Assembly (NCBI RefSeq): GCF_000711235.1
Contig: NZ_JOMI01000004.1
Location: forward strand, 310,001-374,000
Reading direction: 5' to 3'
DNA: 64,000 nt
From: Prevotella sp. 10(H)
GTDB taxonomy: Bacteria; Bacteroidota; Bacteroidia; Bacteroidales; Dysgonomonadaceae
Below are positions 17,801 to 26,373 of the stretch, piece after piece; position 1 is the stretch's first letter; every line of letters starts with the position of its first letter. Below the pieces are notes generated by a model. That model was not told where the DNA came from. It did no database searches and saw only the letters and a program-made list of their open reading frames with translations. The position numbers and the translations under genes were made by a program.

Positions 17801-19066
17801 TACATTCGGGTCAACATACTGAGCACCCGAAAGGTGAGCAATGGTTTCCACAATACCGTAATCGAGCCCTAAAGCGGATTTCATCAGGTCTTCACCATAT
17901 CCGGTAGCAGCCGATGAAAGGAATTTTACCGTTACTCCTTTTTCTTCTGCTTCTTTATAGAACAGGTCTAATCCCTCCATTACTTTTTTGAGCGGATTGC
18001 CTTCATTGTTTCCATAGAATTTGTAAATAATATTCGCATCGGTATCCATCACCACTATCTTAGAAGTAGTAGAGCCGGAGTCGATGCCAAGGAAACATTC
18101 TACATATTTATCTTCACCGAGCGCCTTAAACTGCAATTGCTTCACATTACGGTTGGCATCCCATTCAATATATTCAAGTTCATCTTTGAATAAAGCAGGC
18201 AATGCCTCGCTATGATTGGAAGAGGTTGATTCTCCTAATTTTGCAATAAGGTCCGTCAGGTCGAAGTTTTTCACATCTTCTCCTTTATAATGGGCAGCAC
18301 CCCATGCAGGAAAATATTCGCCGTTTTCCGGTACAATCATATCCGCATCCGCTATCTTGAGCACATCGCGGAAAGCATGGCGCAGAGCCGGAATAAACGT
18401 CAACGGGCCGCCGATACATATCACCTTAGGAACTACATCACAGCCCCGCGATAAAGTAGTCACCGACTGTAAAGCTACTGCGTGCAGGATAGAAGCTGAT
18501 ATATCCGAAACAGGGATATTACGGCTGATCAGGTTCTGCACATCCGTTTTGGCAAATACACCGCAACGGGATGCTATTGGATATATTTTATCGTAACCGA
18601 GAGCCTTTTCTCCTAGTTCATTTAAAGATATATTCATCAGACTGGCCATCTGATCGATGAAAGCACCAGTACCACCCGCACAACTACCGTTCATACGTAT
18701 ATCGGGGTGACGTCCTTCACTGAAGAAAACCATTTTGGCGTCTTCGCCTCCCAAATCGATAAGTGTATGCGCAGCCGGGTAAACATTCTTAACCACCTCG
18801 ACAGCAGCAACAACCTCCTGTACAAAAGGAATGCCCACGCGCTCACCGATACCCATACCCGCCGAACCGGAAATATTAATATTGAATTCCGTATCGGGAT
18901 ACAAGCCGGCCACCTTTTGCAACTCGGCAACAAGTGTCTGCTGTATATTGGCCTGATGGCGGCAATACGATTTGTGTATAATCTGCAGGTTGTTGTCTAA
19001 AACTACAATCTTCACAGTTGTCGACCCTACGTCGATACCCATTTTATATTGTTGTTTATTATTCAT
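14819..19066 (-). CDS. Large acyl-CoA dehydratase activase-related protein (double BcrAD/BadFG ATPase plus HgdB-like region)
   Basis: A 1415-residue protein. The first ASKHA ATPase domain starts at MGIDVGSTTVKIVVLD and carries the cluster cysteines Cys129 (NGSCAGGTGAF) and Cys168 (ASRCGVF). The second, from about residue 325, has FLGIDSGSTTSKIVVMD, NEACSAGCGSF and SRCTVFMNSK. A cysteine cluster follows (LTCKGCTNLC near 640), then DUF2229-like and 2-hydroxyacyl-CoA dehydratase-like segments to the end. In 2-hydroxyglutaryl-CoA dehydratase such activators push electrons into the dehydratase using ATP. No dehydratase subunits or CoA enzymes are adjacent and the reaction is unknown. It starts 12 bp after the tetR stop, so the two are probably co-transcribed. 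Confidence 0.82.
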   Translation of the reverse strand: MNNKQQYKMGIDVGSTTVKIVVLDNNLQIIHKSYCRHQANIQQTLVAELQKVAGLYPDTEFNINISGSAGMGIGERVGIPFVQEVVAAVEVVKNVYPAAHTLIDLGGEDAKMVFFSEGRHPDIRMNGSCAGGTGAFIDQMASLMNISLNELGEKALGYDKIYPIASRCGVFAKTDVQNLISRNIPVSDISASILHAVALQSVTTLSRGCDVVPKVICIGGPLTFIPALRHAFRDVLKIADADMIVPENGEYFPAWGAAHYKGEDVKNFDLTDLIAKLGESTSSNHSEALPALFKDELEYIEWDANRNVKQLQFKALGEDKYVECFLGIDSGSTTSKIVVMDTDANIIYKFYGNNEGNPLKKVMEGLDLFYKEAEEKGVTVKFLSSAATGYGEDLMKSALGLDYGIVETIAHLSGAQYVDPNVSFVLDIGGQDIKSIFISNGLISNIELNEACSAGCGSFLQNFATTMNMELADFTRAACLAKYPSDLGSRCTVFMNSKVKQSLRENAGNDDIAAGLAYSVVKNCLFKVLKISNLNLLGDHIVVQGGTFRNDAVYRALEMLSGKTVSSTDHPELMGALGAALYSQRLWEKGKNDTSFAGQEALFDVSTIDSKELTCKGCTNLCSVLRFKFNNGNISYAGNKCEKVFYNKNVARKEGYNAFDRKNEILFSRPVNAENIERGRTIGIPRVLNMFDNYPFWHTLLSECGFNVRLSPESTFPLYQKGVGGVMSDNICFPAKLVHGHILALIEQKVDRIFYPIVPKEEKEFGQASNSFNCPVVSGYPDVIESSIDPQCRHGIPFDKPVVTFSSDKALFKGCFNYLSGIGVSKSVFEKAFQKALVVKNGLRKDLYDFQKEMLDKAVESGELLFIVAGRPYHTDPLIHQKVGQILSDLGVTVLTDDVFRKPESHGFGKLNIVSQWSYPNRVVQAAMEVAKLPQNIQLIQLNSFGCGPDSFFMDETRDILKAVGKNITVLRIDEIASPGSIRLRLRSLVESLKAVKLLDVETSAQYNGYSVPYKKAKDANKTILIPWLCDFISPFAPALGELLGLKVENLPKSNKLSADLGLMYGNNEVCYPSTLVLGDIISALQSGNYDVKDVVLAITQTGGQCRATNYIAQIKMGLQNAGFNDIPVIALSSGDTYQNGESEFNLEWKKIAKLAIPLVLYGDGLQQMHSAISVREKKEGASKEVFDFYIERGIDAVRAKDVKTLFRLLKEAVEDFNNVPIYNREFSKVGLIGEIFVKYNNYAQANITEWLRSRNVEVSTPPLLDFLTQFFVNSKVNVENGLAEESIFSKTLKPVIWWYINGKVKKAEKILSKFKFYEASESIYAKADAASEVLSLSNQFGEGWLIPGEIAHYARKGVNKVVCLQPFGCIANHIVAKGVEKRMKEIYPNMNILYLDIDGGIAEVNLQNRLHFMI

Positions 19067-19078
19067 CGTGTATGTAGT

Positions 19079-19720
19079 TTATTTTTTCTTTAATTCGTTA
19101 TTGCAAGGTCTGAGCGCGTTTATTGTGAATTCTATTACGTATCTTTCGTGATTGGCTATCAGTTCGTTATAGATATTCGAAGGAATTTCCATAAGCGTCA
19201 TAGCCATATTGCCGAATATGAAAGGGAACATGCACATCGACAGCATATTGAGTAGGAAATCGGCGGCAGGTGTTTCCCGTATTGTACCTTTTTTAACTTC
19301 TTCCTCTATACGTTGCTCGATCCTACTGAAAGAATTATAGGGATTGCGTTTCTTTATGCGTTGGGTAAGACCCTCCGGATTCAGGCTGACTTCATTCAGT
19401 ATAAAGGCGGCAATCTGCGGATACTGGAACAAGAGTTCGTAATAGGTATGTATCCAGTTTTCTATCAATTCAAAAAACGGCAGGTCGGAATTAATTGTCT
19501 CGAATATCCTCTTCGTAAATATATCCAATGCTTCTTCGAATATAATTTCAAACAGGTTATATTTCGATTTGAAATAGTAATTCACCATTGCTACATTGGT
19601 ACCCGATGCCTTGGCTATATCCCTGACACTGGTGCCTTTATAACCATTTTTGAGAAAAAGAATCTGGGCTTCTTTCAGAATGCGGTTTCTTACTTCTGAC
19701 GAATCTTCATTATTAAACAT
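19079..19720 (-). CDS. TetR-family transcriptional regulator
   Basis: 213 residues from the ATG at 19720. The N-terminal HTH (NRILKEAQILFLKNGYKGTSVRDIAKASGTNVAMVNYYFKSK is its span; key part TSVRDIAKASGTNVAMVNYY) is typical, followed by a helical ligand domain. A TTG at 19747 would add nine residues, but it lies inside one of two CTAAACnnnnGTTTAR palindromes that look like this regulator's own operators, so the later start is favoured. The gene precedes the 1415-residue activase by 12 bp, which suggests the regulator controls its own operon. The inducer is unknown. Confidence 0.88.
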   Translation of the reverse strand: MFNNEDSSEVRNRILKEAQILFLKNGYKGTSVRDIAKASGTNVAMVNYYFKSKYNLFEIIFEEALDIFTKRIFETINSDLPFFELIENWIHTYYELLFQYPQIAAFILNEVSLNPEGLTQRIKKRNPYNSFSRIEQRIEEEVKKGTIRETPAADFLLNMLSMCMFPFIFGNMAMTLMEIPSNIYNELIANHERYVIEFTINALRPCNNELKKK

Positions 19721-19725
19721 GTGTT

Positions 19726-19783
19726 CTAAACGATTGTTTAGCTGCAAAAATAGAAAAGATTATTGAACTAAACAAGTGTTTAA
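19726..19783. promoter_or_regulatory. Paired TetR operators
   Basis: CTAAACGATTGTTTAG (19726-19741) and CTAAACAAGTGTTTAA (19768-19783) share the inverted halves CTAAAC/GTTTAR with a 4-bp gap. Their centres are 42 bp apart, about four helical turns, so two dimers would sit on the same face of the DNA. They lie directly upstream of the tetR ATG. Confidence 0.7.
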
Positions 19784-19829
19784 TTCAATAAATAATAATT
19801 TTAAAAGATTCTTTTTGATATATTAAAAT

Positions 19830-20720
19830 TCAGCTTTTCACAATCCTACTTGCCCTATCCACAAGGTCATCTACCTGAGCAACAGACTCCAGGCCGATTG
19901 TCATACAATGTACATTCGATTCTTTTATGGCAAATTTAAGGGATTGTTCGCGCTCTTGCTCACTGGAATTTTTACCTTCGCCGAATATTTTCATTCCTAT
20001 AATTCCTTTACCGTTCTTCCGCGCTTTGCCCAGAAGTTCGTTCACAGCCTCGGTAGTACCGTCCATATGTGTGCCGAACGGATTGATACGGGCAAGAATA
20101 ACATCCACCCACGGGTTCTCGGCAGCTTCGGCCATGGCATCCCAGTTGTGGCACGACACCCCGACTGATTTTATTATGCCGTCTTGTTTTGCCTTCGAAA
20201 GCGCGTCTATATAATATTTGCGGGATTCTGTCCAGTTAGCTTCCATGAGACAGTGCATCAGCAGGATATCGATATAATCTGTGCCGAGGTCGGTACGGAA
20301 ACGGTCGAGCATCTTTTCTACAGGCTCTATCTTATCCGAACCGTTAGGATGCGTCCATATCTTCGTATTCAATGTTATATTCTCGCGGGGCAGTCCTTTT
20401 ATGGCATTCCCTACATAGGTATGTGAACCGTAGGATTCGGCCATATCGAAATAGCGTATGCCCCTGTCATATGCATGGCGTGCCATTTTTACAAAATTAT
20501 CCATCCCTAGGCGTGTCTGATTCGAGCCGTGATTATAGCCGATTGTGCCCGTGCCCATGCCGATACGGGATATCGACAATCCGGTTTCCCCGAGTTTTAC
20601 AGTATCAATTGTTGCATCGTTTAGAAAACGGTATTTCATACCCGCTATGGCTTTAGACCTGCTGAGCGTCAAGCCTGCTACTCCGGCAATCCCTGCCTTG
20701 ATAAATTTACGCCTGTTCAT
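19830..20720 (-). CDS. Aldo/keto reductase with twin-arginine-like leader
   Basis: A 296-residue protein. MNRRKFIKAGIAGVAGLTLSR looks like a Tat export signal (RRKF), so it may fold in the cytoplasm and act in the periplasm. The AKR barrel follows with the catalytic tetrad: Asp in YFDMAESYGSH (Asp and Tyr), Lys in NTKIWTHP and His in ILLMHCL. These enzymes reduce carbonyls with NAD(P)H. The substrate is unknown. It stands alone, divergent from the lactonase gene, and may share a sugar-oxidation theme with it (inference). Confidence 0.85.
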   Translation of the reverse strand: MNRRKFIKAGIAGVAGLTLSRSKAIAGMKYRFLNDATIDTVKLGETGLSISRIGMGTGTIGYNHGSNQTRLGMDNFVKMARHAYDRGIRYFDMAESYGSHTYVGNAIKGLPRENITLNTKIWTHPNGSDKIEPVEKMLDRFRTDLGTDYIDILLMHCLMEANWTESRKYYIDALSKAKQDGIIKSVGVSCHNWDAMAEAAENPWVDVILARINPFGTHMDGTTEAVNELLGKARKNGKGIIGMKIFGEGKNSSEQEREQSLKFAIKESNVHCMTIGLESVAQVDDLVDRASRIVKS

Positions 20721-20833
20721 TTGTTCCGGTTATTAGATTATTTTGATTGATGCAATATAGTAATTATCTCAAAAAAAATGACTTAATTGCAAAAATAATC
20801 TATCAGTACATCCATTATAAACTATTATCACTC

Positions 20834-21733
20834 ATGATAAGAAATATCATTTTACCCCTCGCCCTCCTATTTCTTTCATCATTTTCAGCTTTCGGGCAAA
20901 AACAAACAAGCATCATCGCACCGGGAGCAAAAGTAGAAAAACTCGCCGACGGTTTTAGTTTTACCGAAGGACCTGCCGTTGACAAAAAGGGAAATATATA
21001 TTTTACCGACCAGCCGAATGATAAAATACTGAAATGGTCGACAGACGGTAAACTGACTACATTTATGGAAAACACGGGACGGGCAAATGGGCTTTACTTT
21101 GATAAAGACGGGAATCTGCTTTCGTGCTCTGATATGGATAACGAACTCTGGAGTATCGAACAGGACGGCAATCACACCGTTCTGATTACGGATTTTGAAG
21201 GAAAGAAACTGAACGGACCGAATGATTTGTGGGTGCATCCGAAAGGTGGCATTTATTTCACCGACCCTTTATATAAGCGAGATTACTGGACGCGAAGCCC
21301 TGAAATGCAACAGGCAGGACAGTATGTCTATTATCTTTCACCTGATAGGAAAACACTTGTAAAAGTCGCAACTGACCTTGTGCAGCCTAACGGGATAATC
21401 GGCACTCCCGACGGGAAGCGTTTATATGTTGCAGATATAGGAGCGAATAAAACATATGTATATGCTATTCTTCCCGACGGCTCTTTATGGAACAAAAGCC
21501 TTTTCACGTCCTTAGGCTCTGACGGAATGACAATAGACAGTAAAGGAAATATCTACCTCACGGGAAAAGGGGTAACTGTTTTCAATCCGCAGGGAGAAAA
21601 AATAGAACATATTCCTGTAGATGCAGGCTGGACAGCAAATGTCTGCTTCGGAGGAAGGGATATGAAGACCTTATTTATAACCGCCTCTGAAAATCTCTAC
21701 AGTATAAAAATGAATGTAAAAGGAGTGAGATAA
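20834..21733 (+). CDS. Exported SMP-30/gluconolactonase-family beta-propeller
   Basis: 299 residues from the ATG at 20834. The upstream 29 codons in frame precede a clean signal peptide (MIRNIILPLALLFLSSFSAFG), so the later start is chosen. Six-bladed propeller blocks are visible: LADGFSFTEGPAVDKKGNIYFTD split as repeated D-x-G-N-I-Y strands, and GPNDLWVHPKGGIYFTDP with the metal-site Asn/Asp. Relatives hydrolyse sugar lactones with a divalent metal. Probably periplasmic. It is convergent with kdsB with a 1-bp gap between the two stops. Confidence 0.85.
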   Translation: MIRNIILPLALLFLSSFSAFGQKQTSIIAPGAKVEKLADGFSFTEGPAVDKKGNIYFTDQPNDKILKWSTDGKLTTFMENTGRANGLYFDKDGNLLSCSDMDNELWSIEQDGNHTVLITDFEGKKLNGPNDLWVHPKGGIYFTDPLYKRDYWTRSPEMQQAGQYVYYLSPDRKTLVKVATDLVQPNGIIGTPDGKRLYVADIGANKTYVYAILPDGSLWNKSLFTSLGSDGMTIDSKGNIYLTGKGVTVFNPQGEKIEHIPVDAGWTANVCFGGRDMKTLFITASENLYSIKMNVKGVR

Positions 21734-21734
21734 C

Positions 21735-22487
21735 TCAATTGATATTCCGAAGAAATGCCAAGGCCTTCTCCATATCTTCGGGCGTATCGATGCCGATAGT
21801 TTCCACATCGGTATAACCTACGCGTATACGATAGCCGTTTTCAATCCAGCGGAGTTGCTCCAACGATTCGGCTTTTTCCAAAGAGGATTGCGGAAGTTGT
21901 GTGATTTCATTCAGCACATCTGTACGGTAAGCATACATGCCTATATGCTTGTAGAAAGTATGTTTATCGAGCCATTCGGTATGATGTGCATCGCGAATAT
22001 ACGGAATAATGGAACGGCTGAAATATATGGCCTCATCTTTTTTATTGATAACAACTTTCGGTGAATTGGAATTGAACAAGACATCGAATCCGTCTTCTTT
22101 CCTGAAAGGTTTTACCAGTGTTGCCAGTTCGACAGACTTACTATCAAAACAGTTTCTCAATGTTTCTATCTGTTCCGGACGAATAAAAGGCTCATCGCCC
22201 TGTACATTTATTATTACATCGAAAGTACTACCAATTTTATTATAAGCCTCCTGTATACGGTCGGTTCCGCTCTTATGGTCGGGCGATGTCATTACAGCCT
22301 TTCCGCCGAAAGACTCGACTGTATCGAAAATGCGGGAATCGTCGGTTGCCACCCATACCTCATCGACAGCTTTCTTTACCTGTTCATAAACACGCTGGAT
22401 CATCGGTTTGCCCGCCATATCGGCAAGCGGCTTGCCCGGAAAACGGGTAGAGGCATAACGGGCGGGAATAATGGCTATAAAGTTCAT
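21735..22487 (-). CDS. kdsB: 3-deoxy-manno-octulosonate cytidylyltransferase (CMP-KDO synthetase)
   Basis: A 250-residue cytoplasmic enzyme that activates KDO with CTP for lipopolysaccharide core synthesis. Diagnostic motifs are IPARYASTRFPGKPL at the N-terminus, MTSPDHKSGTDRIQEA, NVQGDEPFI and the late YRIRVGYTDVETIGIDTPED. The length is normal and the N-terminus is clear. No other KDO gene is adjacent. A repeat-rich spacer lies upstream. Confidence 0.96.
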   Translation of the reverse strand: MNFIAIIPARYASTRFPGKPLADMAGKPMIQRVYEQVKKAVDEVWVATDDSRIFDTVESFGGKAVMTSPDHKSGTDRIQEAYNKIGSTFDVIINVQGDEPFIRPEQIETLRNCFDSKSVELATLVKPFRKEDGFDVLFNSNSPKVVINKKDEAIYFSRSIIPYIRDAHHTEWLDKHTFYKHIGMYAYRTDVLNEITQLPQSSLEKAESLEQLRWIENGYRIRVGYTDVETIGIDTPEDMEKALAFLRNIN

Positions 22488-22618
22488 AACGGATTTCTTT
22501 TAGAATCAGGTTGCAAATTTATAAATAAAGCGGGGAAAGTTTATCTATATTTAGCTGAGATATTTGTTTTAGCAAATAGTTCTTTGAATTGAAAATCGGC
22601 GAAGCCAAATGATATAGT

Positions 22619-22772
22619 AGTTACAAGTTACTTCGCCCTGTGGGCAGTTACGAGTTACGGTAATATTAATTGCTCATTGTTAATTACTAATTGATTTCTG
22701 TTACTTTTGTTACTTTTTGCGACTTGGTGCCTTTGCGAGATTGCTAACTGATAACTGCTGACTGATAACTGA
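22619..22772. repeat. Heptad-phased intergenic repeat tract
   Basis: Part of the 346-bp gap 22488-22833, which has no gene. AGTTACA/AGTTACT, later AGTTACG/AGTTACG, then TAATTGC, TCATTGT, TAATTAC and TAATTGA units follow one another every 7 bp. After a GTTACTTTTGTTAC stretch and CTTTGCGAG, further heptads (GATAACT, GCTGACT) occupy 22742-22772. The period-7 layout is the same as in the rRNA spacers. Confidence 0.7.
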
Positions 22773-22778
22773 AAAAAA

Positions 22779-22814
22779 CGTTACTTTCGTTACTTTTTAA
22801 CAATATATAGTTAA
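22779..22814. repeat. GTTAC-type dispersed repeat, copy 1
   Basis: CGTTACTTTCGTTACTTTTT followed by AACAATATATAGTTAA. The same ~40-bp sequence, with a few changes, occurs at 46582 and 46706. There is no gene immediately downstream in either direction that would explain it as a promoter. Confidence 0.7.
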
Positions 22815-22833
22815 AATACGTATACAAAAATCC

Positions 22834-23412
22834 CTAATTGGGAGTATATACTACAGCTAATATTTTCGCTCCATTCTCGCCTGCTGCATGTAAATGATGC
22901 GGGATTATCGAATCATAATAGATGCTGTCTCCTTCTTCAAGGATATAAGTTTCTTTGCCATACTTAATTTCTAAAACTCCTTCAATGCAATAGATAAATT
23001 CTTCTCCTTCGTGTGTGGATAATACGAAATCAACCCCCTTCGGCGTAGGATTAATATGGATGATGAAAGGTTCCATATTACATCCTTGCTTTGCAGAAGA
23101 AAGGGAATAATAAGCCATATTACGGTGCGGATTGCTCTTCTTATTCAGGGAACAAATATTCTCTTCATATTTGTCTTTGCGCGAAATCACAGGGCCGTGT
23201 TCATCAGACTGGTCGTAAAGGGCATTAAGTCTGACTCCTAACAGGCGGGCTATTTTTACGAGGGATGACAATGATGGGATAGCTCCGGTTTCTTCAATGG
23301 CATTTATCTGATTTTCATCCAAACCCGAGCGTTCTGCCAATTCGGCTGTACTGATAGATTCGGATTCGCGGATTTCCCGTATTCTCTCCCCTACTTTCTT
23401 GTTTGTTTTCAT
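22834..23412 (-). CDS. XRE-family regulator with C-terminal cupin domain
   Basis: A 192-residue protein. Residues 8-65 are an XRE helix-turn-helix (GERIREIRESESISTAELAE, then SLSSLVKIARLLGV), and ~115-190 are a cupin barrel (THEGEEFIYCIEGVLEIKYG and LEEGDSIYYDSIIPHHLHAAG). Such proteins sense a small ligand or metal and control amine, sulfur or carbon genes. The target is unknown and no obvious partner gene is adjacent. CAAAAATA at 23443-23450 is a possible minus-strand -7 element. Confidence 0.88.
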   Translation of the reverse strand: MKTNKKVGERIREIRESESISTAELAERSGLDENQINAIEETGAIPSLSSLVKIARLLGVRLNALYDQSDEHGPVISRKDKYEENICSLNKKSNPHRNMAYYSLSSAKQGCNMEPFIIHINPTPKGVDFVLSTHEGEEFIYCIEGVLEIKYGKETYILEEGDSIYYDSIIPHHLHAAGENGAKILAVVYTPN

Positions 23413-23509
23413 CGATATATCTAATTAACTCACTGCAAGGTACAAAAATATGATAATAAACCATATAAAATAGTAGAAAATATAAAGCCGATACGGGTGG
23501 CGAATAAGA

Positions 23510-23917
23510 TCAAAGAGGGATAATCAGTTCTATATTCTTTAGCTCAAGGTCTGTAAGAGTCATACCCTCACTTCTCACAGATAATAACTGGTTGTCGACA
23601 GTATAGAAAAAGGCAAAAAAGATGGGGGTCTCGGAATCAGTAATGCCCAATTTGGAAAAATCGAGAATGAATTCTGCCGCACCCTCTGCATTTGTTGCCA
23701 TATTCCATTTTGCACTTTCCGGCGTGATATCATCCGCAACATTCCGATCTACATAGAGATAGACTGATTTATTGACCTGATAGGCGCCTTGGGAATCCTT
23801 TACGGTAACGTAGACCGTTGCTCCTGTCATCGGTGGATTATTATTGGTATCACTGCTGCATGAATTGAGTGTAAATATGAATGCCACAATGAGGATAAAA
23901 AGTATATTCTTCTTCAT
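23510..23917 (-). CDS. Small lipoprotein of unknown function
   Basis: A 135-residue protein with a clear lipoprotein signal (MKKNILFILIVAFIFTLNSC, lipobox Cys20) followed by an Asn/Asp-rich linker. The rest looks like one beta-sandwich domain (TVYVTVKDSQGAYQVNKSV segment in pieces, and a closing LKNIELIIPL). I do not recognise a family. It is likely exported and anchored, with its own transcription unit. Confidence 0.7.
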   Translation of the reverse strand: MKKNILFILIVAFIFTLNSCSSDTNNNPPMTGATVYVTVKDSQGAYQVNKSVYLYVDRNVADDITPESAKWNMATNAEGAAEFILDFSKLGITDSETPIFFAFFYTVDNQLLSVRSEGMTLTDLELKNIELIIPL

Positions 23918-24138
23918 AACTAAAGTTTTAATAAGATTACTATGTATTGGGGAAGATCCTTGATAATATTCATTAACATCGGCTGTAAAGAAAAGGTTCG
24001 AAAAAGAGAGCTAAAGTTGTTTTGAATGGAATTTTGCTTTTAATAGTTATTTAAAATGCTTAACTGTTAAGATAAAAACAAAAGCGACGGGTTCTCTGTT
24101 TTAAAAATATCCCCTGAATTATACAGTAAGAGTAAATC

Positions 24139-24161
24139 GCAGATATATGAATCATATCTGC
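24139..24161. promoter_or_regulatory. Hairpin in the leader of the coiled-coil gene
   Basis: GCAGATAT and ATATCTGC form an 8-bp stem with a 7-nt loop, ending 31 bp before the ATG at 24193. No T-run follows, so it is not a typical terminator; mRNA stability or protein binding are possible roles. The remainder of the 275-bp gap shows nothing else clear. Confidence 0.35.
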
Positions 24162-24192
24162 TAAAAATATCATTAAATTAAATAAATAAGTT

Positions 24193-24573
24193 ATGGAAGA
24201 TAATACTAATAGCAACGACCCTAGGATTCAGATCTATGCAAATCTCGACCATGTACAGAATGAGATTGAAAGCGCAGCCAAAGACCGCAAGGACGACATT
24301 AAGCAGGAAATTAAGGAGGAACTGAAATCCGTAAAATCGGAGGTGAAGGATTTGAAGCAGGAAGCAAAAGACAGCTTCGAAGAATACAAAAAATATAAGG
24401 AAGACTCTGACGACCCTATGGCGAAAGATAAGATATCGACAGCCAAGGAAGCCTCTAAAGTGGTGATAAAAAACATCGAACAAGATTACGAGGAAACTAA
24501 AGCCCGTATTGAAAGGGAGGCGGAACAACGATTGAGGAGTATCGACGGCATGATGGATAAGTCGAATGATTAA
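24193..24573 (+). CDS. Small charged coiled-coil protein, unknown function
   Basis: A 126-residue cytoplasmic protein without signal or membrane segment. About 40% of residues are Lys, Glu, Asp or Arg, arranged as two long helices (residues ~18-65 and ~78-120) with heptad-like spacing of hydrophobic positions. No catalytic motif is visible. It ends at a strong terminator and has a hairpin in its leader. An overlapping frame on the other strand is longer but has no protein-like composition. Confidence 0.7.
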   Translation: MEDNTNSNDPRIQIYANLDHVQNEIESAAKDRKDDIKQEIKEELKSVKSEVKDLKQEAKDSFEEYKKYKEDSDDPMAKDKISTAKEASKVVIKNIEQDYEETKARIEREAEQRLRSIDGMMDKSND

Positions 24574-24590
24574 ACCCAGCTGAACAAATA

Positions 24591-24621
24591 AAAAAGACGA
24601 CACTAAATATGTCGTCTTTTT
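24591..24621. terminator. Bidirectional terminator
   Basis: AAAAAGACGACA and TGTCGTCTTTTT form a 12-bp stem with a 7-nt loop, with T-runs on both strands, between the convergent coiled-coil and sufB genes. Confidence 0.9.
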
Positions 24622-24644
24622 TTATATAATGAGTACTAGTCTAT

Positions 24645-26102
24645 TTATCCTACACTACCTTCAAGGCTTATCTGCAATAGTTTTTGCGCCTCAACGGCAA
24701 ACTCCATAGGCAGATTCTGCATCACCTCTTTTGCATAGCCGTTTACGATCAATCCGACAGCTTCTTCTGTGCCAATACCACGCTGGTTACAGTACAATAT
24801 CTGATCTTCGCTGATTTTTGAAGTCGTAGCCTCGTGTTCTATAATTGCAGACGGATTAGCTATATCCGAATATGGGAATGTATGCGCTCCGCATCTGTCG
24901 CCTAACAAAAGGCTATCACATTGTGAATGGTTGCGCGCTCCTTCGGCTTTGGGGGAAACTTTTACCAATCCGCGATAGGAGTTCTGGCTCTGACCTGCAG
25001 ATATACCTTTCGATACTATGCGGCTTTTTGTATTCTTACCGATATGTATCATCTTTGTTCCTGTGTCTGCCTGCTGGTAATTGTTAGTCACAGCTACAGA
25101 ATAAAACTCGCCGATAGAATCATCTCCGGCCAGTATACATGAAGGATATTTCCATGTTACCGCCGAGCCTGTCTCTACCTGAGTCCATGAAATCTTTGAA
25201 CGACGGCCTTTGCAGATACCGCGCTTAGTCACAAAGTTGTATATACCGCCTTTGCCCTCTTTATCTCCCGGATACCAGTTCTGGACGGTAGAATACTTCA
25301 CTTCTGCCTGCTCTAAAGCTACGATTTCCACAATAGCGGCATGTAACTGGTTTTCGTCACGCATCGGCGCTGTACAGCCTTCGAGATAGCTGACATATGA
25401 ATTATCGTCGGCGACAATAAGGGTACGTTCAAACTGTCCCGTATTTGCAGCATTGATACGGAAATAGGTAGATAACTCCATCGGACAACGGACACCTTTC
25501 GGTATATATACGAATGAACCGTCGCTAAACACAGCCGAGTTGAGCGTGGCGAAGAAATTATCGCGATATGGAACTACAGTTCCGAGGTATTTCTTCACAA
25601 GTTCGGGATGTTCCTGTACCGCTTCGCTGAACGAGCAGAAAATTATTCCCTTTTCTCCTAACACTTCTTTAAATGTCGTCTTTACCGATACACTATCCAC
25701 TACCGCATCCACTGCCATTCCGGTAACTCCGGCTAGCATTTCTCGCTCGTGCAATGGAACACCCAGTTTATCAAATGTCTTCAATAATTCAGGGTCTACC
25801 TCATCCAGACTCTTTGGCCCGTCTTTCTTCTTAGGGGCGGCAAAGTAACTGATGCTTTGATAATCAATTTCGGGAATATCGAGATGCGCCCAATGAGGCA
25901 TATCCATTGTCAGCCAGTGGCGGTATGCCTTCAGTCGGAATTCGAGCAACCATTCCGGTTCGTTCTTTTTGGCTGAAATCAGACGCACTACATCTTCATT
26001 CAGGCCTACCGGTATGACCTCTGTTTCAATGTCTGTTACGAATCCGTATTTATAATCACCGGATGTAACATCTTCTAAAATTTTATCTTGAGTTTCCTGC
26101 AT
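24645..26102 (-). CDS. sufB: Fe-S cluster assembly scaffold subunit SufB
   Basis: A 485-residue cytoplasmic protein of the SufBCD complex that builds Fe-S clusters. The C-terminal beta-helix core is recognisable: [35 protein letters not shown] in parts, [22 protein letters not shown] and [18 protein letters not shown]. The length is typical of the SufB branch rather than SufD. The gene is followed at once by a terminator, and sufC, sufD and sufS are not next to it, unlike in many Bacteroidetes. CAAAGATA at 26154-26161 is a likely -7 element on the minus strand. Confidence 0.95.
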   Translation of the reverse strand: MQETQDKILEDVTSGDYKYGFVTDIETEVIPVGLNEDVVRLISAKKNEPEWLLEFRLKAYRHWLTMDMPHWAHLDIPEIDYQSISYFAAPKKKDGPKSLDEVDPELLKTFDKLGVPLHEREMLAGVTGMAVDAVVDSVSVKTTFKEVLGEKGIIFCSFSEAVQEHPELVKKYLGTVVPYRDNFFATLNSAVFSDGSFVYIPKGVRCPMELSTYFRINAANTGQFERTLIVADDNSYVSYLEGCTAPMRDENQLHAAIVEIVALEQAEVKYSTVQNWYPGDKEGKGGIYNFVTKRGICKGRRSKISWTQVETGSAVTWKYPSCILAGDDSIGEFYSVAVTNNYQQADTGTKMIHIGKNTKSRIVSKGISAGQSQNSYRGLVKVSPKAEGARNHSQCDSLLLGDRCGAHTFPYSDIANPSAIIEHEATTSKISEDQILYCNQRGIGTEEAVGLIVNGYAKEVMQNLPMEFAVEAQKLLQISLEGSVG

Positions 26103-26344
26103 GGGTAATTTGTTATATATAAGTTCAGCTAACAGCTATTAGCTTTGAATGTGCAAAGATACGACATTCTAAGCACTTAAAATACATTTATAAATATTTT
26201 GCATCACTCATAGAACAGATATAACAGGCTTTTGTTTGCCATTTTTCATTTTTATAATGACTTATGGGTTTTAGTATAATATTACTAAAACTAGCCGAAA
26301 GTAGATGAATTTTCCTTTTTTACCATTCTTAAAAACTTAATCCG

Positions 26345-26352
26345 TATTTTTG
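26345..26352 (+). promoter_or_regulatory. -7 element upstream of the hemolysin III gene
   Basis: TATTTTTG matches TAnnTTTG and overlaps an in-frame TTG codon. This argues that translation starts downstream, at the GTG at 26374. A -33 TTTG is not evident. Confidence 0.4.
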
Positions 26353-26373
26353 TATCTCATAGTCGAAAACAAA

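Noticed and set aside
24178-24603. 141-codon Phe/Leu-rich frame opposite the coiled-coil gene
   Set aside because: It would run through the terminator and is the complement of Lys/Glu codons; the plus-strand protein is the believable one.
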